Assembly: GCF_014205335.1 (NCBI RefSeq)
Contig: NZ_JACHNH010000001.1
Span: forward strand, 3,032,501-3,096,500
DNA length: 64,000 nucleotides
Source of the DNA: Amorphoplanes digitatis
Lineage (GTDB): Bacteria; Actinomycetota; Actinomycetes; Mycobacteriales; Micromonosporaceae
Reading direction: 5' to 3'
Shown here: one piece after another, positions 8,829 through 17,213 of the stretch
How positions within the stretch are numbered: position 1 is the first letter of the stretch
Layout of the letters: every line of letters begins with the position of its first letter
Program-made: the position numbers and the translations under genes
The notes under the pieces: model-generated
Database searches by the model: none
What the model saw: only the letters and a program-made list of their open reading frames with translations
Told to the model about the DNA's origin: nothing

Positions 8829-9250
8829 CGCGGTAGGTATTGCCGGGACTCGGATATCAGCGCCGGGGTGAGCAGGGCGCCGAACCGGTCGGCCAGCAGG
8901 GAGATCTCGTACCCGACCAGGCCGACGTCGCTGTCGCCGCCGGCGACCACGCCCAGGCAGCTTCCGCCCGCGATGACCGACACCAGCAGGAAGCCGCGCC
9001 GCATCTCGATCATGATGAGCTTCAGGCCGTCGAAGTCGTAGCGCCGCGACGCGCTGCGCGCGACGCTGGCCAGGCTGGAGACGATCGCCGCCAGGTGGTC
9101 GGCCTCGGCGCGGCTCAGCCCGTCCGAACTGGCGATCAGCAGGCCGTCGGAGGACACCGCGACCGCGTCGCGGACCCCGTCTGTCTGGTGGACGAAGTTG
9201 CCCAGCAACCAGTTGAACTGGTGCCGGTCGGCAGACGTGTCAACGCTCAT
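8825..9250 (-). CDS. cvnB: Conservon roadblock/LC7 protein (CvnB type)
   Basis: A 141-residue roadblock/LC7-domain protein, the family that regulates small GTPases. Recognisable segments are FNWLLGNFVHQTDGVRDAVA, VSSDGLLIASSDGL and the hydrophobic strand GFLLVSVIAGGSCLGVVA. It sits between the sensor kinase and cvnC with the usual gene order and an ATGA overlap downstream, so coordinated expression is expected. Confidence 0.92.
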   Translation of the reverse strand: MSVDTSADRHQFNWLLGNFVHQTDGVRDAVAVSSDGLLIASSDGLSRAEADHLAAIVSSLASVARSASRRYDFDGLKLIMIEMRRGFLLVSVIAGGSCLGVVAGGDSDVGLVGYEISLLADRFGALLTPALISESRQYLPR

Positions 9251-9281
9251 GAGAACTCTTTCGACCTAGGGGTGGGGGCGG

Positions 9282-11729
9282 TCACGGTCGATCGGCGGGT
9301 TCGTTGCTGCCGCGCTGCACGCCACTGCGGAACGCGGTCAGCCGGGCGCGAACCTCCTCGGGGGAGTCGCCGACAGGTGCCGGGCGTTCCACGGTGCGGG
9401 TGGGTGCCGCGCCGCGGTCGGTGCCCGGTTTGGTGGCCTTGCGCGTACCGGGGGTGCGCCTGCGCAGGCCGTTGGGGGTTCGGTCGGCGTCGTCGGGTGG
9501 CGGTGCGAAGGTGTACATGTCCATGTCCATGCCGAGGTTCGACGAGGCCATCGCCGCCTCGTACCGGGCGGCCGAGGAGTTGCCGGCCGCCTCGGTCTGC
9601 TGCGTCCGCACGGCGGGGCTGCCGGCGGCGGTGATGTACTCGATGGTCGTCGGCCGGATGCGGCCGTCGGTGGGTGCCGGTGGCGGCTCGATGGGCGGCA
9701 TCGTCAGCACCTGGGTGATCGCCGGGTCGGACGATTCCAGGGCCCGCGGGCGCTCGGCGCCCTGCACCTGCTCCGGTGCCGGGGCCGCCGGACGGTTCGG
9801 CCCGGCCACCTGCTGCGGGCTGGCGAGCATCGAGGGCGGCAGCACGATGCGTGCCGTCACGCCGGTCACCGGCGACGGCGCGAGCTGCACGTCGATGCCC
9901 ATCTCGATGGCCAGCCGGCCGACCACGTAGTGGCCGAGGAAGCGGGTCGGCGCGGTGATGAAGTCGCCCTCGCCGCGCAGGCGCTGGTTGGCCAGCTCGA
10001 GATCGGCGCGGCTCATGCCGATGCCCTGGTCGGTGATGGCGATCAGGTAGTTCTCGCCGATGCGGCGGCCCTGGATCTCGACGTCGGCGTCCGGCGGCGA
10101 GAAGGACAGGCCGTTCTCCACCAGCTCGGCGAGCATGTGCGCGATGCCGCTGACGACCGCGCCGGCGACCAGTGTGTCGTCGACCCGGCGCAGCTGGACG
10201 CGCCGGTACTCCTCCACCTCGGAGACGGCGGCGCGGACGACGTCGGCGATCGGCAGCGGGTCCGACCACTGCCGCGGGCTGGCCGCGCCGACCAGGACCA
10301 GTAGGCTCTCCGCGTTCCGGCGCATGCGGGTGGCGAGGTGGTCGAGCTCGAACAGGTTCGCCAGGCCCGTCGGGTCCGACTCCTCACGTTCGAGGCTGGT
10401 GATGAAGCCCAGCTGGCGGCGCAGCAGGTTCTGGTTGCGGCGGCCCAGGTTGGCCAGCGACTCGGTGGTGCTGCGCCGCAGCATCGCCTGCTCGATGGCC
10501 AGGGAGTATGCGGTGGCCTGCACCCGGTCGAGGGCGTCGGCGACGAGGCGGATCTCGTCGCTGGCGCCGGCCGGGATCCGGATGGGCGGCGGCGGTGCGT
10601 CGCCGTCGCCGGCGGTGGCCCTGCGGACCGCCTCCGGCAGCTGCTCGCCCGCCAGCCGGTTGGCCTCGCCGGCGAGGGTGGCCAGCGGCCGGGCGATCGA
10701 GCGGGATGCCACGGTGGCCAGGTAGACCGAGCCGGCGAAGCAGAGGATCACGGTGCCGATCAGCAGGCCCATCCGGGTGCTGGCCTGGTCCTGGAGGGTG
10801 GCGGCGCGGGCCTGGATGACCGAGCCGACGTGCTGCTGCAGCTGCCGCAGGTCGTCCAGCACGGTGGTCTGCGACGACCACCAGGACTGCGGGTTGACCT
10901 GTAGGTTCCGCCCGTCGCCGGAGTTGAGCGCGACTTCTTCGAAGTACGCGGCGGTCTGTGCGGCGCCGGTGTTGAAGACGAAGTCGCGGGCCTGGAGCTG
11001 GGTGTCCGTCGCGTAGCGGGCGAACGTGGCAAGTGCCGAGTCCTCGGCCGAGCGCATGGTGACGAACTGGAGGAACTCGTTGCCCTTGAAGCCGCTGGCG
11101 GAGAAGACGCCGTTGAGGAACGCGCGCTTCTGCGCGGTGCTCTCCTTGGCGTCGCCGAGCGCCTCGAGCGCCGAGACGCCGCGGCGCAGGTCCGGATCGG
11201 CGGAGCTGTCGAGGCCGTAGTCGACGTTGCTCAGCTCGGCGATGCGGCCGGTGTAGAAGGTGAAGGTCGGCGCGCGGTCGGCGGCGCCCGCGTCGGTGCC
11301 GGCCCGGACGCCGGCCAGGCCGTCGAGCTGCCGCACGGCGGTGGCCACGCGATCCTGCGCGACGCCGCCGGAGGAGATCAGGTCCTCCACCTTGGCGCGC
11401 TGCTCGTCGACGCGCTTACGCGCCGGTACGAGCTCGGCCTTGAAGCCGACGTTGCCGCCGAGCAGGCCGGCCGTGAGGCCACGCTCGGTCTGCAGCTCCT
11501 GTACCAGGTCCTGCACGGCGAGCACGAGGGTGACGGCGCGGGCCGAGGCGGCCGCCGTGCGGTAGTTGTCGACCTCGATGACCGTGATGACGCCGAGCAG
11601 GACGAGCACGGCGACGACGGGCAGGGTGAGGGTTCGTACGACGCGGCGGCGGATCGTGCCGCCGGACTCGGCCGGACCGGTGCCGGTCGCGAGGTCGCGG
11701 CCGGCGGTGCGGGGACGGGGGATTCTCAT
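9282..11729 (-). CDS. cvnA: Conservon sensor histidine kinase with nitrate/nitrite-type sensing domain (CvnA type)
   Basis: About 815 residues from the ATG at 11729, where GGCGG precedes the start; longer readings run into non-coding sequence. A first transmembrane helix lies at about 35-52 and an extracytoplasmic all-helical NIT domain at about 55-315. A second transmembrane helix is at about 321-341, then a HAMP-like segment (SIARPLATLAGEANRLAG). The kinase core has ELDHLATRMRRNAESLLVL (candidate His 464) and a HATPase with ENGLSFSPPDA and DQGIGMSRADL. The last ~170 residues are Pro-rich and probably disordered. It heads the cvnABCD operon and probably senses an external ligand and controls the GTPase module. 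No response regulator lies nearby, as is usual for conservons. Confidence 0.9.
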   Translation of the reverse strand: MRIPRPRTAGRDLATGTGPAESGGTIRRRVVRTLTLPVVAVLVLLGVITVIEVDNYRTAAASARAVTLVLAVQDLVQELQTERGLTAGLLGGNVGFKAELVPARKRVDEQRAKVEDLISSGGVAQDRVATAVRQLDGLAGVRAGTDAGAADRAPTFTFYTGRIAELSNVDYGLDSSADPDLRRGVSALEALGDAKESTAQKRAFLNGVFSASGFKGNEFLQFVTMRSAEDSALATFARYATDTQLQARDFVFNTGAAQTAAYFEEVALNSGDGRNLQVNPQSWWSSQTTVLDDLRQLQQHVGSVIQARAATLQDQASTRMGLLIGTVILCFAGSVYLATVASRSIARPLATLAGEANRLAGEQLPEAVRRATAGDGDAPPPPIRIPAGASDEIRLVADALDRVQATAYSLAIEQAMLRRSTTESLANLGRRNQNLLRRQLGFITSLEREESDPTGLANLFELDHLATRMRRNAESLLVLVGAASPRQWSDPLPIADVVRAAVSEVEEYRRVQLRRVDDTLVAGAVVSGIAHMLAELVENGLSFSPPDADVEIQGRRIGENYLIAITDQGIGMSRADLELANQRLRGEGDFITAPTRFLGHYVVGRLAIEMGIDVQLAPSPVTGVTARIVLPPSMLASPQQVAGPNRPAAPAPEQVQGAERPRALESSDPAITQVLTMPPIEPPPAPTDGRIRPTTIEYITAAGSPAVRTQQTEAAGNSSAARYEAAMASSNLGMDMDMYTFAPPPDDADRTPNGLRRRTPGTRKATKPGTDRGAAPTRTVERPAPVGDSPEEVRARLTAFRSGVQRGSNEPADRP

Positions 11730-12123
11730 CGGATTACCGCCGCCTCTGGAGTGGTGCGGCGGCGGTGGCGCCGGGTCCGAACCGGGCACCGATCTCGATC
11801 GGGCCTGCGGCCGGACGACTCCCTGCGGACACGCAAACTCTCCTTGGCCTTGTGGACGGCTTGGCCTTGCCGTGGCTTCCGGACCATATCGATGAGCAGA
11901 CCGGTAGTCCACGATGTACTAGGAACCAAAGCAAAAACTACTCAGTCCGCGCCGCGACGCGGGCGAACTGTCAGGTTTGTCGATGGCTGAGGCTTCATTT
12001 GATCATCGTTCGGCGCAAACATCGTGCCGCCGCAAGATTTCGATCAGATTTCGATTCCGGTGCCGATCCGAGATCGGGTGTCCGGCCGGAGAACCGTCAG
12101 GAAAGTGTGAAGTGGACGCCGAC
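11730..12123. promoter_or_regulatory. Long upstream region of the conservon; contains an 11-bp-spaced direct repeat
   Basis: This 394-bp gene-free stretch must hold the conservon promoter (minus strand), probably in the AT-richer part around 11900-11960. I could not assign -35/-10 boxes with confidence. AGATTTCGAT occurs twice in tandem at 12035-12044 and 12046-12055, one helical turn apart, and resembles a binding site. No ORF in it has convincing coding character. Confidence 0.4.
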
Positions 12124-12157
12124 CATCGCACGACGCCGCGAAGGGCGTCGCGCGATG
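12124..12157 (-). terminator. Hairpin downstream of proX-like paralogue 2
   Basis: CATCGCACGACGCC (12124-12137) pairs with GGCGTCGCGCGATG (12144-12157), a 14-bp stem with a single mismatch and a 6-nt loop. It starts 16 bp after the stop of the minus-strand gene at 12174, so it should separate this gene from the conservon. Confidence 0.7.
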
Positions 12158-12173
12158 ATCTACGAAGGGTCGG

Positions 12174-13133
12174 TCAGGCGGCGGAGGGGATCCACGGCTT
12201 CCAGGTGGCCTCGTGTTCCTTGACCCACTTCTCGCCGGCTGCTTCGGCGGTCATGCCCTGGTTGGTGATGTAGTCGGAGACGAGGTTCTGGTCCTCGTTG
12301 GTCCATTGGAAGTTCTTGACCAGCTGGTACGCCGTGCTGTTCGTGTCGGCGAACTTCTTGCTGGCGATCTTGTCGAGGGTGTAGTCGGGGTAGTCGCAGG
12401 CGACCTTCTTGGGGTCGGCGTCGCAACCGGCGGTGTACGCCGGCAGCTTGACCCGGACGTACTTCTCCTTGGCGAACAGCCACTGCGGCTCGTAGAAGTA
12501 GAACAGCAGCGGCTTGGTCTGCGCGGTGGCCTGCTGGGCCGCCTTGATGATCGCGGCCTCGCTGCCGGAGAAGACGACCTCGTAGTTGAGCTTGAGGTTG
12601 CCGACCAGGGCGGCGTCATTGGTGACGAACGAGGGGTCGCCGTCGAGGAGCTGACCCTTGCCCTTGGACTCGGAGGTCTTGAACAGGTCCGCGTACTTGT
12701 TCAGGTTCTTGTAATCGGTGATGTCCGGGTACTTGTCGACCATCCACTGGGGTACGTACCAGCCGATGACGCCTTTGTTGCCGGTGGGGCCGACCTCGAC
12801 CGCGGTTTTCTTCTCCTGGATGTAGGTCTTCTTGAGGTCGTCGTGTCCCCAGTTCTCGAGGATGACGTCGACCTCGCCGGTTTCGAAGCCCTGCCAGGAG
12901 ATTTCCTCTTTCAGGTTCTTCTTGTCGACGGTGTAACCGAGTTCGTGTTCGAGCAGGTATCCGACGACGGCCGCGTTGGCTTCGTAGCCGACCCAGGGGT
13001 TGACGGCGATTTTCACGGTGCCTTTGGAGCCGGCGGCGGGTTTGTCGTCGGTGCCGGCGTCTGAGGTGGCGCCGCTGCAACCGGCGATGCTCAACGTCAG
13101 GGCGGCGACGGCCGCGGTAAGCCGATATTTCAT
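12174..13133 (-). CDS. Glycine betaine/proline-type ABC substrate-binding lipoprotein (paralogue 2)
   Basis: A 319-residue ProX/OpuAC-type lipoprotein. The ATG at 13133 is preceded by GAGGGAAC, a good ribosome-binding site. It gives a signal peptide with lipobox SIAGC. Conserved segments IAVNPWVGYEANAAVVGYLL, DVILENWGHDDLKKTYI, KGVIGWYVPQW, DPSFVTND and the Cys pair GCDADPKKVACDY align without large gaps to the paralogue at 6822-7778. It is monocistronic, with its own upstream region and terminator. As with the paralogue, no ABC permease or ATPase is present. Confidence 0.88.
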   Translation of the reverse strand: MKYRLTAAVAALTLSIAGCSGATSDAGTDDKPAAGSKGTVKIAVNPWVGYEANAAVVGYLLEHELGYTVDKKNLKEEISWQGFETGEVDVILENWGHDDLKKTYIQEKKTAVEVGPTGNKGVIGWYVPQWMVDKYPDITDYKNLNKYADLFKTSESKGKGQLLDGDPSFVTNDAALVGNLKLNYEVVFSGSEAAIIKAAQQATAQTKPLLFYFYEPQWLFAKEKYVRVKLPAYTAGCDADPKKVACDYPDYTLDKIASKKFADTNSTAYQLVKNFQWTNEDQNLVSDYITNQGMTAEAAGEKWVKEHEATWKPWIPSAA

Positions 13134-13487
13134 GGGGTGGTTCCCTCGCAGAGTGAAGCGTGCAGCGTGAAAGCTTGAGGTGGGGTGGGTCCGATGGCTG
13201 AGTACGCACAGCCTCCGAGTTGCCGCCATAGATTGGTTCGTCTCGACACAGTGGTCAATGCCGCGGCGAGAGTTTAACCAGAGTGCAATAAGTGTTAACG
13301 CGGCGTAGCGGGCACCCCGTACCCGTCGGCGCCGGGGTGGACGTGTGAGTTTCGCCTGCGCAGCGCCTTGGCGGCAACCTACGATATCGGTGCAATGGGC
13401 AGATTGGTATGCCCCTGTCCGGCACGGACCGTTGCGTGAGGGTCGATCCACACGAGAAGGTCAGAGCCACCCCAACGGAGGTGCCTT
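13134..13487. promoter_or_regulatory. Divergent promoter region of proX-like gene 2 and the M14 peptidase
   Basis: A 354-bp gene-free stretch between divergent genes. On the minus strand TTGACC (13253-13258) is followed 18 bp later by AATCTA (13229-13234), a weak candidate promoter for the lipoprotein gene. An AT-richer patch at 13268-13304 (GTTTAACC, GTGTTAAC) may belong to the peptidase promoter. On the plus strand GGAGG at 13477-13481 is the ribosome-binding site for the GTG at 13488. Confidence 0.4.
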
Positions 13488-16043
13488 GTGGATTCGCCGC
13501 GGACTCTGGCCGGACTCGGAGCGCTACTGCTCGCCGCCGCACTCGTCTCGAACCCGGCGTCGGCCGAGCCGGTCGAGCCCGTGCCGGGCGCACACTCGAC
13601 GAGGGACTTCGGCAACGGTCCCGAGCGCAACGAGATCGCCGCGACCACCGCCGAGGCGAGCGCCGAGGCCGCGCGGGCCGCACCGCTGGGCGCGACGCCG
13701 GACAGTCGCTGGACGCCGCCGCGCCGGGGCTACCCGCGCCGGACCGAGCTGCGGGTCTACCCCGAGAACCCGGCGGACAAGTCGATCAAGCTCGGGCTCG
13801 TCCCGTACCATGGCATCGCGCCCCGGCTGAACGCGCTGCAGGCGGCCTCCGACCGGGTCTCCGCCGAGGTGATCGGGCACTCCGCCCTGGGCCGCGACCT
13901 GTACCTGGTCACCGTGACCGCGCCGGAGTCGGCCGCCGAGGCCGCCCGGCAGGACCGCTGGCGCGCGCTGATCGAGGACGACCCGGGCGCCGCCCGGCGC
14001 GACAAGGCCCTGGTGCGCGGCTACAAGACCCCGGTGTGGATCAACGCGAACATCCACGGCGACGAGTGGGAGGGCACCGACGGCGCCCTGCGCGTCATCG
14101 AACGGCTCGCCGGGGCCACCGACCCCGCGACCCGGCGCCTGCTCGAGCGCACCCGGTTGTACGTGACCGTGACCAACAACCCCGACGGGCGGATCGCCGG
14201 CACCCGCGCCAACGGCGCCGGCTTCGACATCAACCGCGACCAGGCGACCAACTCGCAGCCGGAGTCGCGGGCCACGCGCGACGTGGTCATCGCGACCCAG
14301 CCGTTCGTGATGCTCGACGAGCACGGCTACACCGGCACCACCCTGATCGAGCCGGCGACGCCGCCGCACGGCCAGAACTACGAGTACGACCTCTACATCA
14401 AGCACGCGCTGCCGAACGCCGAGGGCATGGAGGCCGCGATCCAGCGGCTCGGCCACCCCGAGACGGCGCGGGCCGACATCCCGTTCCGCGACTTCGAGCC
14501 GGGCGACTGGGACGACTGGCCGCCGGTCTTCAACCCGATGTACGCGATCTACCAGGGTGCCGTCGGGCACACCGTGGAGATTCCCCTCGCGGTCAATCAC
14601 GGTGAGTACGAGACGCTGCCGGTCGCCGAGCTGCGCCGCCGCGCGGGAGTGAACACCGACGTCGCCGCGGCGACCATCGAGGCCGCGATCGGCTACGCAG
14701 ACGAGCACCGCGCCGACCTGCTCGCCGACCAGATCGAGCAGTTCCGCCGCGGCTGGGCCGGTGCGCCGTCGCCGGAGATCCCGGACGGCTTCGTACCGGG
14801 GTTCGGCCCCGAGGACCGCTTCTCCACCCGGTTCCCGCGCGCCTACGTCATCCCGGCCGGCGCCGCGCAGCGGTCCCCGGCCGCCGCGGCCCGGCTCGTC
14901 GACCACCTGGTCGCCGGCGACGTGCGGGTGACGCGGGCCCGGCACGACTTCGCCCTCGCCGGCCGGTCCTACCGCGCGGGCTCGTACGTCGTCGACATGC
15001 ACCAGCCCAAGCGCGGCCTGGCCAACGCGCTGCTCGAGGCGGGCCGGGACATCTCTGCGCTGGTGCCGCAGATGTACGACATCTCGGGCTGGAGCAACCG
15101 CCTGCTCTGGGGCGCCTCGGTCGACGTCAGCGCCACCGCCGCGCCGCGGGTGGCCACCGTCGCGGTCACCGCGGCGTCGCCGACCGGCGCCGTCGCCGCC
15201 GCGCGCGGCCGCGACCTGTCCCTGACCATGCGCGACGGCGCCGACGTGCGCGCCGTCAACGCCCTGCTCGACCTCGGCGTCGAGCTGCGCCGGACCGACG
15301 CGGCCACCGTCGTGGTCCCGGCCGGTGCGCGCCGCGAGGCCGAGGTCGTGGCGGACCGGTACGGCGTGCGGTTCACCGCCGCGCCGCGTGGATCCGCCGG
15401 CACCGCGTTCACGGCGCCGGTGATCGCGGCCGCGGTCTCGGCCGACGAGCTGTTCGCGCTGCGCGAGATGGGCTTCGACGTGCGTCCCGTCTCGACGGCC
15501 CTGCTCAACGCGGGCGCGGAACTGTCCGACGCCGACACCCTGGTGGTCTCCTCGGGCCTCTCGTACGCCCAGCTCAACGCGGTCGGCAAGGCCGAGGTCG
15601 ACGAGCTGCTCGCCCGCGGCGGCGTGGTGACCCGGGGCCGGACCGGCGCGGCCTTCAACGCGGCGGCCGGGCTGCTGCCGGCGACCGCGGTGACCGGCCG
15701 CACCGACGCCAACGGGGTGGTCGCGGTGCGCAACACCGGCCCGGTCGTCGGCGCGGGATCGCTGCCGTACGCCTTCGTCTTCTCGCCGATCTGGTTCACC
15801 GGCACCGGCTTCACGGTCGAGCAGCGTTACGCCGCCGCCGACCCGCTGATCGCCGGGCACTGGCTGCCGGCCACGCCGGGCGCCGGCGGCCCGGAGCAGG
15901 CGGCGGACCAGGCCGCGGTGATCTCGGGCGTGACGGCCCGGGGCGGCCGGGCGGTCATGTTCGGCACCGAGCCGCTGTTCCGGGCGCACCCGAAGGGCCT
16001 CTACGCCGAGTTCGCCCGGGCCCTGTACTGGACGGCCTCGTAG
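13488..16043 (+). CDS. Secreted zinc carboxypeptidase, M14 family
   Basis: An 851-residue exported metallopeptidase that would remove C-terminal residues outside the cell. The GTG start has GGAGG six bases upstream. Residues 1-26 form a signal peptide ending ASA. The M14 zinc ligands are NIHGDE (H190, E193) and LDEHGYTG (H279), and NNPDGR and FDINRD are the conserved substrate-binding segments. The protein is about twice the length of a minimal M14 domain. The C-terminal ~400 residues resemble the accessory beta-rich domains of actinobacterial M14 proteins and include no second catalytic site that I can see. A hairpin follows directly. Confidence 0.9.
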   Translation: MDSPRTLAGLGALLLAAALVSNPASAEPVEPVPGAHSTRDFGNGPERNEIAATTAEASAEAARAAPLGATPDSRWTPPRRGYPRRTELRVYPENPADKSIKLGLVPYHGIAPRLNALQAASDRVSAEVIGHSALGRDLYLVTVTAPESAAEAARQDRWRALIEDDPGAARRDKALVRGYKTPVWINANIHGDEWEGTDGALRVIERLAGATDPATRRLLERTRLYVTVTNNPDGRIAGTRANGAGFDINRDQATNSQPESRATRDVVIATQPFVMLDEHGYTGTTLIEPATPPHGQNYEYDLYIKHALPNAEGMEAAIQRLGHPETARADIPFRDFEPGDWDDWPPVFNPMYAIYQGAVGHTVEIPLAVNHGEYETLPVAELRRRAGVNTDVAAATIEAAIGYADEHRADLLADQIEQFRRGWAGAPSPEIPDGFVPGFGPEDRFSTRFPRAYVIPAGAAQRSPAAAARLVDHLVAGDVRVTRARHDFALAGRSYRAGSYVVDMHQPKRGLANALLEAGRDISALVPQMYDISGWSNRLLWGASVDVSATAAPRVATVAVTAASPTGAVAAARGRDLSLTMRDGADVRAVNALLDLGVELRRTDAATVVVPAGARREAEVVADRYGVRFTAAPRGSAGTAFTAPVIAAAVSADELFALREMGFDVRPVSTALLNAGAELSDADTLVVSSGLSYAQLNAVGKAEVDELLARGGVVTRGRTGAAFNAAAGLLPATAVTGRTDANGVVAVRNTGPVVGAGSLPYAFVFSPIWFTGTGFTVEQRYAAADPLIAGHWLPATPGAGGPEQAADQAAVISGVTARGGRAVMFGTEPLFRAHPKGLYAEFARALYWTAS

Positions 16044-16057
16044 CCGCCGGTCGGGCA

Positions 16058-16094
16058 CCCTGCGCGGGACGCTATTCTTCGAGCCCGCGCAGGG
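16058..16094 (+). terminator. Perfect hairpin after the peptidase, abutting the next ribosome-binding site
   Basis: CCCTGCGCGGG (16058-16068) pairs perfectly with CCCGCGCAGGG (16084-16094), with a 15-nt loop. The 3' arm shares its final G residues with the GGGGGAGGA ribosome-binding site (16092-16099) of the gene at 16110. It may therefore both end peptidase transcripts and influence translation of the next gene. Confidence 0.6.
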
Positions 16095-16109
16095 GGAGGA
16101 AACATCGCC

Positions 16110-16646
16110 ATGTATGAGCAGCAGCAGCCGTGGGGCCAGCCGCAGCAGCCCGGTCATCCGCCGCAGGGCGCCGGGGGTTCCGCGATCGCGCTGACGCTGA
16201 AATATCATCCGCTCGCGTTCCTGATGGGGTTCATCAAGCCGCAGGTGCAGATCAACGGGCACCCGGTCCAGGCCGGCTGGAAGGCCCGCACGGTGCTGCC
16301 CGTGCAGCCGGGCCAGTACCACCTGCACGTGCACGTGCCGTACCTGATCCCGACCCGGATCGGCGTCGCGGACCTGGGCGTCAACGTGCTGCCCGGGCAG
16401 ACCGTCGAGCTCGAGTACCGGGCGCCGATGATCGCCTTCATGGGCGGGGCGCTGGGCGGGCCGCCGCAGAAGTACCCCGGCATGGCCGCCTCGATCGTGT
16501 TGCTCGTGATCAGTCTCGTGATCCTGCTCTGCGTCTGCGGCGGCCTCCTCGCCGCGATCCTGAGCAGCTCGAACGACCCGTACGCCCTGCCCGCGCCGAG
16601 CGACCTCCCGGCCGTCATGGCCGGGCTGATGTCGCTGCTGCGCTGA
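16110..16646 (+). CDS. Small membrane protein with Gln/Pro-rich N-terminus
   Basis: 178 residues; I do not recognise a named family. Residues 1-25 are Gln/Pro-rich (MYEQQQPWGQPQQPGHPPQG). Next is a beta-rich globular stretch (about 28-115; VQINGHPVQAGWKARTVLPV, PGQYHLHVHVPYL) that resembles a PEGA-like surface domain. A transmembrane helix follows at about 130-153 (SIVLLVISLVILLCVCGGLLAAIL), and the tail is short. A strong ribosome-binding site precedes the ATG. Topology suggests a membrane-anchored protein with the folded part on the cytoplasmic side. Confidence 0.75.
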   Translation: MYEQQQPWGQPQQPGHPPQGAGGSAIALTLKYHPLAFLMGFIKPQVQINGHPVQAGWKARTVLPVQPGQYHLHVHVPYLIPTRIGVADLGVNVLPGQTVELEYRAPMIAFMGGALGGPPQKYPGMAASIVLLVISLVILLCVCGGLLAAILSSSNDPYALPAPSDLPAVMAGLMSLLR

Positions 16647-16656
16647 CCGGCGCCCA

Positions 16657-17115
16657 TCAGGTCCAGGTACCGCCGGCGACCTCGGTGGTGCTCTCGAGGT
16701 AGGTGAGCAGCGCCAGCCGGTCGTCGAAGTCGAGGTCGGCGAAGGCGGCGTGCGCGGTCGCCCAGGATCGTTCGGTCGCGGCCGCGAGCAGGCCGATGAT
16801 CGCCGCCCAGGCGAGCGAGACCAGGTGGAACATCCGGTCCTCGCGCAGCGACGGCAGGCGGCTCAGCTCGCCGAGCGCGTCGGTCGCGGCGTCGTCGGTC
16901 CTGGCCCGGCCGATCAGCTCGAGCACCGCCCGGCCGCGGTGCGGGTGGTTGCCGCAGGCCAGCGCCGTCAGCTCCGGCACGGACATGTCGTGCACCGGCG
17001 GCGCGGGAGTGCGGGCGACGGTGGCCCGCTCGCACCTGCGGGGATGGCGCGAGGCCCGCGGCGCGCCGGTGCGGGCGGCGAAGGAACAGGCGGGGGGTCG
17101 CACTGTGAAGTTCAT
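16657..17115 (-). CDS. Uncharacterised 152-residue protein
   Basis: No family recognised. From the ATG at 17115 (GAGG 10-13 bases upstream) the first ~45 residues are basic and low-complexity. A helical domain follows (MSVPELTALACGNHPHRGRAVLELIGRARTDDAATDALGEL and FHLVSLAWAAIIGLLAAA, split by acidic linkers). A later start at the second Met is possible. It is the last gene of a minus-strand series and lies 98 bp after the lipase-like gene. Confidence 0.6.
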   Translation of the reverse strand: MNFTVRPPACSFAARTGAPRASRHPRRCERATVARTPAPPVHDMSVPELTALACGNHPHRGRAVLELIGRARTDDAATDALGELSRLPSLREDRMFHLVSLAWAAIIGLLAAATERSWATAHAAFADLDFDDRLALLTYLESTTEVAGGTWT

Positions 17116-17213
17116 CGGTCGTGCCTCACTTGGTGGTCGGTGGTTGTCGAGTTCGTGACGGCACCCCGCACGGGGGTGGATCGCACGGGGTGCCGTCGGT
17201 TCCGGGTTCGCCG

